Below are positions 7,349 through 14,979 of a DNA stretch of 64,000 nt, piece after piece. Position numbers and translations under genes: made by a program. The stretch is from NCBI RefSeq assembly GCF_020176955.2, contig NZ_JAIUCZ020000001.1:1116001-1180000 (forward strand), given 5' to 3'. The notes under the pieces are model-generated. The model had not been told where the DNA came from and did no database searches. It saw only the letters and a list, made by a program, of their open reading frames with translations. Position 1 is the stretch's first letter, and each line of letters starts with the position of its first letter. This stretch comes from Nocardia sp. alder85J. Lineage in GTDB: Bacteria; Actinomycetota; Actinomycetes; Mycobacteriales; Mycobacteriaceae.

Positions 7349-7846
7349 ATGGCACGACAGCAGACGCGCGCGGATCCGGACACGGCAGACCGGGAGATCG
7401 TGATCTCCCGAGTCATCGATGCGCCCCGGGAGCTGGTGTTCGAGGCGTTCACCGAGGTCCGGCACCTGTCGCAGTGGTGGGGTCCGGAGGGATTCACCAC
7501 CACCACGAAGACTTTCGAATTCCGCGTCGGCGGCGAATGGATCTTCGTGCTGCACGGCCCGGACGGCACCGATTACCCCGAGTGGATCAGCTGGACCGAG
7601 ATCGTCCCGCCGGAATGGATCGCGTTGCGCCACGGCGAATTTCGCGACGACCCGGACGCCTTCGAGTCGACCCTGGCCTTCACGCCGCACGGCGCCACGA
7701 CCCGGCTCGTGATGCGCACGATCTTCCCCACCGCGGAACTGCGCGACGAGGCCGTGCACAAATACCACGCGATCGAAGGCGGCGAGCAGACGCTCGGCAA
7801 CCTGGCGGCCTACCTCACCGAATTCCTCCGGAAGGAAACCCACTGA
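7349..7846 (+). CDS. SRPBCC/AHSA1-domain protein
   Basis: This 165-residue protein has the AHSA1 fold signature: ISRVIDAPRELVFEAFTEV at the start, the HLSQWWGPEGFT loop, the GGEWIFVLHGPDG strand, and a long C-terminal helix with GGEQTLGNLAAYL. These proteins form a hydrophobic cavity and are thought to bind small lipophilic ligands or assist other proteins; no catalytic function is assured. GAGGAGG lies before the ATG. It sits between an ArsR regulator and a DHFR-like protein, overlapping the latter by one base, a very common actinobacterial trio. Confidence 0.92.
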   Translation: MARQQTRADPDTADREIVISRVIDAPRELVFEAFTEVRHLSQWWGPEGFTTTTKTFEFRVGGEWIFVLHGPDGTDYPEWISWTEIVPPEWIALRHGEFRDDPDAFESTLAFTPHGATTRLVMRTIFPTAELRDEAVHKYHAIEGGEQTLGNLAAYLTEFLRKETH

Positions 7847-8511
7847 TGCCCGGAAAAGTGTTCTTCAGCGTATCGATGTCCCTGGACGGCTACACCGCCC
7901 CTGAGTCGATGGACGGCATATTCGCCACACCCGAACAGCTGGAACAGAATCCGTTGCTCTCCCGCGGGGTGAACCAGTGGATGGAACTCCAGTCGTGGAT
8001 CTTCCCGCAGCGATTCTTCCAGAAAAGCCTCGGTCTGGGTGAAGGCGGCGAGGAAGGTCTGGACAACGACATCGCCACGCGGACCTTCGAACGCACCGGC
8101 GCGAGCATCATGGGCAAGAACATGTTCGACCTCGGCGAAGGTTCCTGGCCGGAGGAAGCCCCCTTCCACACCCCCGTCTTCGTCCTCACCCACCAGCAGC
8201 GCGACCCCTGGAAACGCCCGGGCGACACCACCTTCCACTTCGTGAACGACGGCATCCACAGCGCCCTGGACCAGGCCCGCGACGCCGCAGGCAACCGCGA
8301 CGTCCGCATCGCCGGCGGCAGCGAGACGATCCTGCAATACCTCAACGCGGGCCTGATCGACGAATTCTCGATCGCCCTCTCCCCGGTACTCTTCGGCGCG
8401 GGCACCCGCCTGTTCGACGGAATCGACGCCGCCAAGATCGCCCTGGAACCGATCCGTTCCGAGCCCTCACCGCGAGTCACACACCTGACCTACGCGGTAC
8501 GCCCGCGGTAG
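7846..8511 (+). CDS. Dihydrofolate reductase-family protein (RibD C-terminal domain type)
   Basis: A 221-residue cytosolic protein with the DHFR/RibD_C fold: N-terminal VFFSVSMSLDGYTA, a central GASIMGKNMFDLGEG segment, the VRIAGGSETILQYLNAG nucleotide-binding region and the LSPVLFGAGTRLFDG segment. These proteins use NADPH, but paralogues like this one generally lack proven folate or riboflavin activity. The start is fixed by the TGATG overlap with the SRPBCC stop, indicating translational coupling. It ends the ArsR-SRPBCC-DHFR operon. Confidence 0.9.
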   Translation: MPGKVFFSVSMSLDGYTAPESMDGIFATPEQLEQNPLLSRGVNQWMELQSWIFPQRFFQKSLGLGEGGEEGLDNDIATRTFERTGASIMGKNMFDLGEGSWPEEAPFHTPVFVLTHQQRDPWKRPGDTTFHFVNDGIHSALDQARDAAGNRDVRIAGGSETILQYLNAGLIDEFSIALSPVLFGAGTRLFDGIDAAKIALEPIRSEPSPRVTHLTYAVRPR

Positions 8512-8615
8512 ATGCGGCCGGGTCGGCCGGTCGCCGGGCCGCGAAGGTTTCGTGGTGCCCACCGCCGCCTCTCGCGCCCGCCGACATCATGGGGGGCACG
8601 ATGCCGAGATATCTA

Positions 8616-8781
8616 TCCCGTTGTGCGAGATCGGGTTTCATGCCCTTCCCGATGGGGTCGGCCCGCGTCCGGCGCTGTGACCTGGGGTGGGTCCCTGTCG
8701 GCGGCAGAAGGCGGGGGCGACTCGACCGGCACAGGTGGTCCGTTCGACTTTCCCGTTGTGCAAATCGGCATTTCATGGCCC
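8616..8781. repeat. Two copies of a short intergenic motif upstream of the amidase
   Basis: The 297-bp gap between 8511 and 8809 holds no convincing gene. It contains two related ~27-bp blocks: TCCCGTTGTGC at 8616-8626 followed by an ATCGGG/TTTCATG stretch to 8642, and TCCCGTTGTGC at 8751-8761 followed by ATCGGCATTTCATG (8764-8777). They are direct repeats 135 bp apart; a related sequence lies in inverse orientation near 30391. The second copy ends about 30 bp before the amidase start. Function unknown. Confidence 0.6.
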
Positions 8782-8808
8782 CTGCGGCGGGCCGATAGCG
8801 TCGGATCC

Positions 8809-10281
8809 ATGGATTGGAATTGTGTTTCGGCGGAAGAACTTTCGGCCGCTTTGCGGGCTGGTGCAGTGACATCGGTGGAATTGACCGAGGAGGCGATCAC
8901 CCGCATCGAGCGGTACGACGAGGTGATCAACGCGATCTGTGTGCCGGATTTCGACCGCGCGCGGGATGCCGCGCGTCGGGCCGACCGGGCGCGGGCCGGT
9001 GGCGAGGAGTTGCCGCTGCTCGGTATTCCGGTGACGGTCAAGGAGTCCTACGACATCGCGGGGCTGCCCACTACCTGGGGTATGCCACAGCACGCCGACT
9101 ACGTGCCGGCGGAGGACGCGGTGCAGGTGTCGCGGCTGAAGGCCGCCGGCGCGGTGGTGCTCGGGAAGACGAATGTGCCGTTGGGACTTCAGGATATGCA
9201 GAGCTACAACGAGATCTACGGCATCACCGTCAATCCGTGGGATCACGCTCGCACGCCGGGCGGATCGTCCGGCGGTTCGGCGGCGGCCCTGGCGTGCGGA
9301 TTCGGTGCGCTGTCCATCGGTTCCGACATCGCCGGTTCGCTGCGCACCCCGGCGCATTTCTGCGGTGTGTACGCGCACAAGCCGACACTCGGGCTGGCGG
9401 CGACCCGCGGCATGGTCGCGCCGCCCGGGCCGGCCTTGCCTGTCGATCTCGACCTCGCGGTCGTCGGTCCGATGGCTCGCACCGCGCGCGACCTGACACT
9501 CCTGCTCGAGGTGATGGCCGGACCCGACCCGCTCACGCACGGTGTCGCGTACGACGTGACCCTGCCGCCCGCCCGTCACGAGCGGCTCGCCGAGTTCCGT
9601 GTCCTGGTCCTCGACGATCATCCGCTCATTCCGACCGGGTCCGCGGTGCGGGCGGGCGTGAACCGGGTCGCCGATGCGCTGGTCGACGGCGGCGCCCATG
9701 TCGAACGGTACAGTCCGCTGCTGCCCGATCCGGCCGAAGCCGCGACGGTATACACGCGGTTGCTGTTCTCCGGCACTGTTGCGCGTTTCCCCGTCGACAC
9801 GTACGAGCAACTGCGGAATCGCGCCGCTGGGCTGAGCGCGGACGATCGCGGTCTCGACGCGGCGCGGCTGCGCGGCATGGTGTCGACCCACCGCGACTGG
9901 ATCGAGGCGAACAACCGTCGCGAACTCCACCGTCACGGCTGGCGGCAGCTGTTCGCCGAATTCGACGTCGTGGTGTGCCCGATCACGCCGACACCCGCGT
10001 TCCCGCACGAGCACGGCCCCGATCTACTGCAACGCCGGATCGACATCGACGGCGTCGAGTACCCGTATTTCGACCAGCTCGTCTGGGCCGGTGTGGCCAC
10101 CATGCCCGGCCTGCCCGCCACCGCGATACCGGCAGGCCGATCCCCCGAAGGTCTGCCGGTGGGCGTGCAGCTCATCGGCCCGATGTTCGAGGACCGCACC
10201 CCGCTGCGGCTGGCCGAATTGCTCGAGCAGAAGATCGGCGGCTTCTGTGAACCGCGTTGCTCGTCGTCCGCGCCGGTCTGA
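8809..10281 (+). CDS. Amidase signature-family enzyme
   Basis: A 490-residue hydrolase with the full Ser-cisSer-Lys triad of the amidase signature family: Lys78 in VTVKESYDIAG, cis-Ser153 in GGSSGGSAAA, and nucleophile Ser177 in GSDIAGSLRTPA. Such enzymes hydrolyse carboxamides in the cytosol; substrate preference is not readable, and the family also includes GatA and aryl-acylamidases. The length is standard, and there is no GatB or GatC neighbour, so a tRNA amidotransferase role is unlikely. The ATG at 8809 coincides with the start of family similarity, although the frame is open 297 bp further upstream; no clear ribosome site is seen, so a nearby alternative start is possible. It is convergent with the AraC-type gene. 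Confidence 0.9.
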   Translation: MDWNCVSAEELSAALRAGAVTSVELTEEAITRIERYDEVINAICVPDFDRARDAARRADRARAGGEELPLLGIPVTVKESYDIAGLPTTWGMPQHADYVPAEDAVQVSRLKAAGAVVLGKTNVPLGLQDMQSYNEIYGITVNPWDHARTPGGSSGGSAAALACGFGALSIGSDIAGSLRTPAHFCGVYAHKPTLGLAATRGMVAPPGPALPVDLDLAVVGPMARTARDLTLLLEVMAGPDPLTHGVAYDVTLPPARHERLAEFRVLVLDDHPLIPTGSAVRAGVNRVADALVDGGAHVERYSPLLPDPAEAATVYTRLLFSGTVARFPVDTYEQLRNRAAGLSADDRGLDAARLRGMVSTHRDWIEANNRRELHRHGWRQLFAEFDVVVCPITPTPAFPHEHGPDLLQRRIDIDGVEYPYFDQLVWAGVATMPGLPATAIPAGRSPEGLPVGVQLIGPMFEDRTPLRLAELLEQKIGGFCEPRCSSSAPV

Positions 10282-10339
10282 AATCACCTACAGGGGAACG
10301 GAGTTCGGCGATCACGTCGGTGCGGACGACACAGTCGGC

Positions 10340-11341
10340 CTACTCGGACGCAGCCGAGGCCGATCCGATCGCGCGGCCGCGGGTGGCGGTCGGGGTCTCC
10401 CCGGTGTGCCGGCGGTAGATGCGACGGAAGGCGGCCGGGTCGGCGTAACCTACCGCGCCTGCGATCGCGTCGACGGGTTGGCGGGTGGTGCTGAGGAGGG
10501 TGGCGGCCCGGCCGACTCGGAGGCGATGGACGTACTGGGTGGGTGAGAGCCCGAGGCGGTCGTGGAGGCGGCGGGTCAGGGTGCGGGGGGAAACCGCTGC
10601 GGCGGCGGCCAATTCGGCGAGAGACAGTTGGCGGTGCAGGTTGGCCTGGACGTACTGTTGCACGGCGTGCAGGGCCGGGTCGGTGGTTCGCAGGTGTTCG
10701 AGCACCATGTAGCGCGACTGCGACATGCGGGCGTCCAGCACCAGATAGCGGGCCACCTGTTCGGACAGGGTGCCGCCGCCGAGGCGGGCCACCAGCGTCA
10801 GCAGCAGGTCCGCGTGGGCGAAAGCGGCGCCGGCGGTGAGGATTTCGCCGGTGTCGACCACCATGCGATCGGTGTGCAGGGTGACATCGGGGAAGCGGCG
10901 GGCGAACAGCGGCGCCAGCCACCAGGTGGTGGTGGCGGCTCGGCCGGACAGCAGGCCCGAGGCGCCGAGTACGAAGGTGGCCGAGCAGGAGGCGGCTATC
11001 GTGGCGCCGGATTCGGCGGCGCGGCGGATGATGCCGACGGCTTGTGCGGTCAGGGGGTCGGCCAGCAGTTCGTTCACCCGTGTTTCGCTGGACGCGGACG
11101 GGCCGGGCAGTACCAGGATGTCGCCGGGACCGAATGTCGCCGCGCCGAGCGGGATTTCGGTGTCGACGGCGATCAGGCGGCCGCTGCCGGACCGGACCGG
11201 CCGGCCGTCCAGTGATGCGACGCGCTGCCGCAGCCGCCCGCCCGCGCTGTCGCCGGCGATCCCGGCGGCGGTGTCGATGATGTCGAGGCCGAGGCCGAGC
11301 GCCCCTTCCAGCACGCCGTTCAGCGGTAGGTGGGTGATCAT
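10340..11341 (-). CDS. GATase1-like/AraC-family transcriptional regulator
   Basis: A 333-residue protein with two domains. Residues about 1-190 are a DJ-1/PfpI (class I glutamine amidotransferase-like) sensor with the nucleophile-elbow cysteine in AASCSATFVLGASGLLSGR. Residues about 220-325 hold two HTH motifs of the AraC type (LSLAELAAAAAVSPRTLTR and PVDAIAGAVGYADPAAFRR). Such regulators usually activate divergent or adjacent enzyme genes; here the dienelactone hydrolase gene at 11414 is divergent, 72 bp away, and is the obvious target (inference). The effector is unknown. Confidence 0.92.
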   Translation of the reverse strand: MITHLPLNGVLEGALGLGLDIIDTAAGIAGDSAGGRLRQRVASLDGRPVRSGSGRLIAVDTEIPLGAATFGPGDILVLPGPSASSETRVNELLADPLTAQAVGIIRRAAESGATIAASCSATFVLGASGLLSGRAATTTWWLAPLFARRFPDVTLHTDRMVVDTGEILTAGAAFAHADLLLTLVARLGGGTLSEQVARYLVLDARMSQSRYMVLEHLRTTDPALHAVQQYVQANLHRQLSLAELAAAAAVSPRTLTRRLHDRLGLSPTQYVHRLRVGRAATLLSTTRQPVDAIAGAVGYADPAAFRRIYRRHTGETPTATRGRAIGSASAASE

Positions 11342-11413
11342 CTGGCGAGATTAGACCGAAGAGTGTCGATCCGGCCAGTGGTGTGTGCTGACCCGCTGCG
11401 GCAGATTTCAGGG

Positions 11414-12238
11414 ATGCAGCACTCTCTTCCCCAGGATTCACTCGATGACGACCTGGCCGATTTCACCGCGCGCTCGATCACACTCGACGGCGTGACCCGC
11501 ACGGTGTACGTCGGTGGCGCCGGGCCGGGGGTCGTCGTGATGGCGGAAATGCCCGGTATCAGCCCGGATGTGGCGCGCTTCGCGCGCTGGGTGCGCGACG
11601 CCGGGCTCACCGTCTACCTGCCGTCGCTGTTCGGCCGCGACGGCGCCTATCCGGAGGCCGAGGCCGGTGCGGCGATCATGAAGCGAGCCTGTGTCAGCGC
11701 GGAGTTCCGGGCGTTCGGCGCGGGGCGGTCCAGTCCGGTCGCGGTGTGGTTGCGGGCGCTGGCCGCGCTGGCGCATCGCGAATGCGGTGGTGCCGGGGTC
11801 GGGGCGCTGGGTATGTGCTTCACCGGCAATTTCGCGCTCACCATGATGCTCGAGCCCGCGATGCTGGCGCCGGTACTGTGCCAGCCGTCGCTGCCGCTGA
11901 ATGATCCCGGCGGACTGGAGATCTCACCCGAGGAGCTCACCGCCGTGCGGGAGCGGCTCGAGCGCGACGATCTCGTGGTGCGCGCCTACCGCTTCGAGGG
12001 TGACCGCTTCTGCACCGCGCAGCGTTTCGCCGCCTATGCCGCGGCGCTGGGCCCGCGTTTCCAGCCGCGGGTGCTGCCCGACGCGGCGGCGAATCCCGTT
12101 CCGCCGCCGTTCTTCTCGCAGATCGTCGGGTGTCCGCACAGTGTGGTCACCGCGCACCTGATCGATGCGGTGGGGGAGCCGACCGCCGCGGCGCGGGACG
12201 AGATCATCGCCTTTCTCGTCGACCGATTGACCGCCTGA
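11414..12238 (+). CDS. Dienelactone hydrolase-family protein
   Basis: A 274-residue alpha/beta hydrolase whose nucleophile elbow is Gly-x-Cys-x-Gly (GALGMCFTGN), placing a cysteine where dienelactone hydrolases have theirs. An early VVVMAEMPGISPDV region forms the oxyanion side, and a late His lies in GCPHSVVTAHL. True dienelactone hydrolases open 4-carboxymethylenebut-2-en-4-olide in chlorocatechol breakdown; no pathway partners are nearby, so the substrate is open. ATG 11414 has AGGGATGC context and begins the recognisable protein. Divergent from the AraC-type regulator; convergent with the DUF5713 gene. Confidence 0.85.
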   Translation: MQHSLPQDSLDDDLADFTARSITLDGVTRTVYVGGAGPGVVVMAEMPGISPDVARFARWVRDAGLTVYLPSLFGRDGAYPEAEAGAAIMKRACVSAEFRAFGAGRSSPVAVWLRALAALAHRECGGAGVGALGMCFTGNFALTMMLEPAMLAPVLCQPSLPLNDPGGLEISPEELTAVRERLERDDLVVRAYRFEGDRFCTAQRFAAYAAALGPRFQPRVLPDAAANPVPPPFFSQIVGCPHSVVTAHLIDAVGEPTAAARDEIIAFLVDRLTA

Positions 12239-12244
12239 CGCGAG

Positions 12245-12586
12245 TCACCAGTCCCGGCCGGCGATCAATTCCTCGGCATCCGCATCCTCGAAGCCGTACG
12301 CGCAGGCCACGAACCAGAAGTTCTCGCCGATCTCCTCGCGGGCCACGGTCTCGATTTCGCTACCCGCCGAATCGAATTCCTCCTCCAGCGCGTTGAACTC
12401 CTCGGTGGCGGCCTGGGTGAGCGCGTACAGCGCGTCCAGGTCGGCGGGCTGTTCGGCCTCGATACGCTCGCACAACCGCAACAGGATCGCCTTGCCTCGA
12501 TCCACCACGTGATCGGGGTAGTAGTCGTCCTCGTAGAGGACGCGGAGGAAGGGGTGGGAGATCACCTGCTGGTTGCTGATCGGCAT
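12245..12586 (-). CDS. DUF5713 family protein
   Basis: A small acidic cytosolic protein of 113 residues. Conserved-looking blocks are FLRVLYEDDYYPDHVVDRGK near the N-terminus, LCERIEAEQPADLDALYALT in the middle, and the terminal EELIAGRDW; they match DUF5713 proteins found scattered among bacteria. No catalytic or metal site is evident, and no function is assigned to the family. It is monocistronic, convergent with the dienelactone hydrolase gene (6 bp between the stops) and divergent from the YCII/sigma pair. Confidence 0.8.
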   Translation of the reverse strand: MPISNQQVISHPFLRVLYEDDYYPDHVVDRGKAILLRLCERIEAEQPADLDALYALTQAATEEFNALEEEFDSAGSEIETVAREEIGENFWFVACAYGFEDADAEELIAGRDW

Positions 12587-12730
12587 TCGGCCCCGCTCTC
12601 GGACATCGACGTGACCACCGGACCGTACCCCAGGCCCACGACGGATCCGAGCCGTGTCCGAGAATGGTGCTCGACTCCGACGTCACCCATGAGCGGCGCA
12701 CCCGGTGCCGTCGACGACAAAGGAGCAGTC

Positions 12731-13141
12731 ATGAAATACATGATCTCGGCCTACGGCAGCCAGCGGGACTACGACGCCATGATCGGCGCGGCCACCGACG
12801 GCCCGGTCTGGACCCCGGACGACTTCGCCGCGATGGGCGCGTTCATGGAGTCCTTCGCGAAGGAACTGGAGGCCTCCGGCGAGCTGGTGGAGACCCGGGG
12901 GCTCGCGGCCCCGGCGCACACCCGCCGAGTCGGTTCCCGCGACGGCGTCCCGTTCGTGACCGACGGACCCTACGCCGAGACCCAGGAGGTGCTGGCCGGG
13001 TACTGGATCGTCGAATGCGAGAGCTTCGACCGGGCCACCGAGATCGCCGCCGGGCTGAACCGCTGCCCGGGGCCCGAGCAGGTCACCGCCTACGCCGATG
13101 TCCGCCCGATCCTCGAAGGCCGCGCCGACCTGGAGTTGTGA
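12731..13141 (+). CDS. YCII-related (DGPF-domain) protein, partner of ECF42 sigma factor
   Basis: The 136-residue protein has the YCII ferredoxin-like fold and the hallmark motif in the form DGPYAETQEVLAGYWIVE (residues about 78-95). Such proteins are almost always encoded just upstream of ECF42-type sigma factors and are thought to act in the same regulatory unit, though their biochemistry is unsettled. ATG 12731 is preceded by AAAGGAGCAGTC, a good ribosome site. Its TGA overlaps the sigma gene's GTG by four bases, so the two are translationally coupled. Confidence 0.92.
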   Translation: MKYMISAYGSQRDYDAMIGAATDGPVWTPDDFAAMGAFMESFAKELEASGELVETRGLAAPAHTRRVGSRDGVPFVTDGPYAETQEVLAGYWIVECESFDRATEIAAGLNRCPGPEQVTAYADVRPILEGRADLEL

Positions 13142-14385
13142 CACCCGTGCCCGACCGGCGCTTCGAGGACCTGCTGCGCACCCTCGCACCGCAGGTCCTC
13201 GGCGCCCTGGTCCGCCGTTACGGGCACTTCGACCTCGCCGAGGACGCGGTGCAGGAGGCCTTGGCGGCGGCCGCGATCCAGTGGTCCGCCGCCGACCTCC
13301 CCGGCAACCCCCGGGCCTGGCTGATCACCGTCGCCGCCCGCCGGCTGACCGATCTGCTGCGCAGCGAGCAGGCCCGCCGGCGTCGCGAGGACGACCTCGC
13401 CGCGCGGGCACGGCCCGAACAACGCCTGGCGCCGCCCGCCGATCGGCCGCCCGCGGACACCGACGACACGCTGATCCTGCTGTTCCTGTGCTGCCATCCG
13501 GCCCTGTCGCCGCCGTCGCAGATCGCCCTGACCCTGCGCGCGGTCGGCGGCCTGACCACCGCAGAGGTCGCCCGCGCGTTCCTGGTACCCGAAACCACCA
13601 TGGCCCGGCGCATCGGCCGGGCGAAGAAAGCGGTGAAGGACAGCGGCGCCGTGTTCGCCCCGCCGACGGCCACCGATCGGGCCGACCGGCTCGCCGCGGT
13701 GCTGCACACGCTCTACCTGATCTTCACCGAGGGCTACACCGCCACCTCCGGGCCGCACCTGTATCGAGTGGAATTGTCCGGTGAGGCAATCCGATTGGCG
13801 CGCATCGTGCACCGGTTGCTGCCCGGCGACAGCGAGGTGACCGGGCTGCTGGCGCTGATGCTGCTCACCGACGCTCGCCGTCCGGCCCGCACCGGCCCCG
13901 GCGGCGAACTCGTCCCGCTCGCCGAACAGGATCGCCGGACCTGGAACCGGGCCGCCATCGCCGAGGGCATCGCCCTGCTCACCCAGGCCCTGCCCCACGG
14001 CGGCACCGGCCCCTACCAGCTTCAGGCGGCGATCTCCGCGCTGCACGACGAAGCGCCGGACTACCCGTCCACCGACTGGCCGCAGATCGCGGCGCTCTAC
14101 CGGCGCCTGATGCGACTCACCGGCAATCCGATCGTCACCCTCAACTACGCTGTCGCCGTCGCCATGACCACCGGCCCGGCCGCCGGACTCGCCCTGATCG
14201 ACACCCTCGCCCACGACCCCCGCATCGGCGACGACCACCGCCTGCACGCCGTCCGCGCGCATCTGCTCGAACTGTCCGGAGATGACGAGCGGGCCCGTGC
14301 GAGCTACACGACCGCGGCCGGCAAGGCGACGAGCCTGCCGCAGCAGCGCTATCTGCACGGCCGTGCCGCCCGTCTGGGTCCGTGA
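13138..14385 (+). CDS. RNA polymerase sigma factor, ECF42-like with C-terminal TPR-type extension
   Basis: A 415-residue sigma factor, about twice the length of a minimal ECF protein. Region 2 lies near residues 10-85 (FDLAEDAVQEALAAAAIQW, then GNPRAWLITVAARRLTD), region 4 near 115-170 (LTTAEVARAFLVPETTMARR), and from about 185 to the end is the long alpha-helical extension with LHTLYLIFTEGYTATSG and NPIVTLNYAVA motifs typical of ECF42. The extension replaces an anti-sigma factor in control. GTG 13138 is fixed by the GTGA overlap. It redirects RNA polymerase to a small regulon that, in this group, usually includes its own YCII partner operon. Confidence 0.92.
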   Translation: MTPVPDRRFEDLLRTLAPQVLGALVRRYGHFDLAEDAVQEALAAAAIQWSAADLPGNPRAWLITVAARRLTDLLRSEQARRRREDDLAARARPEQRLAPPADRPPADTDDTLILLFLCCHPALSPPSQIALTLRAVGGLTTAEVARAFLVPETTMARRIGRAKKAVKDSGAVFAPPTATDRADRLAAVLHTLYLIFTEGYTATSGPHLYRVELSGEAIRLARIVHRLLPGDSEVTGLLALMLLTDARRPARTGPGGELVPLAEQDRRTWNRAAIAEGIALLTQALPHGGTGPYQLQAAISALHDEAPDYPSTDWPQIAALYRRLMRLTGNPIVTLNYAVAVAMTTGPAAGLALIDTLAHDPRIGDDHRLHAVRAHLLELSGDDERARASYTTAAGKATSLPQQRYLHGRAARLGP

Positions 14386-14979
14386 GTCGCTTTGGCCTCG
14401 AGCAGGTTTGTCGCGGTACCGCGCCCACCAGCCGGTCCACGTGAGCCGAACCGGCACCGTAACAGGCGAACTCGCTCTCGCCGTCCGGCAGCGCATCGCT
14501 GCCTCGCTGATAACTCGTTCGCAGACAAGGCATTTCGAGTCGTGGACAGGACGATGGATCGTACTCGGCCGGCCCGTGATGGTCGCGCCCCGGCCGGAGC
14601 GCCGCATGCGACGCCGCCGTCGAATGCTGATCGAATGCCTAATTGTTGTTCCGGGACGACAGCGGCTCCGCCCGATCGGGTTCCCGCCGGGTGACTGTAC
14701 ATCCCACGCGCGGAGTGCGCCGATGCCGGGGCGCCGGCCGCGCGTGCAGCGCCGCGTCACTGTCCTATCTGCGCCAGTGAAACGTGCTTCGACCGGCTCG
14801 ACGAGATCGTTCCCGGCGGTGTCGTCGAGGCGTTGTGCTGCTAGGGGAGCCTGTCCGCGTCCGGGTGGGGGTCGCGGCGGGCACGTCCGTGTCGGATTCG
14901 GGGGCGGGTGGCGCCGATTTGCTAAGCGGTCGACTAATTTTCGACTGCGGAAGGCGGTCGGTGTGGTTACACTTCGCCG
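14386..14979. other. 594-bp intergenic region before the conservon
   Basis: Frames open here on both strands look like shadows: Arg/Pro/Ala-biased translations, no recognisable domain, no ribosome sites. No tRNA, strong hairpin or insertion-sequence end was found. The only readable signal is a -10-like TACACT at 14968-14973, seven bases before the GTG at 14980, which suggests that the conservon transcript starts at or next to its first codon. I found no convincing -35 at normal spacing. Confidence 0.5.
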
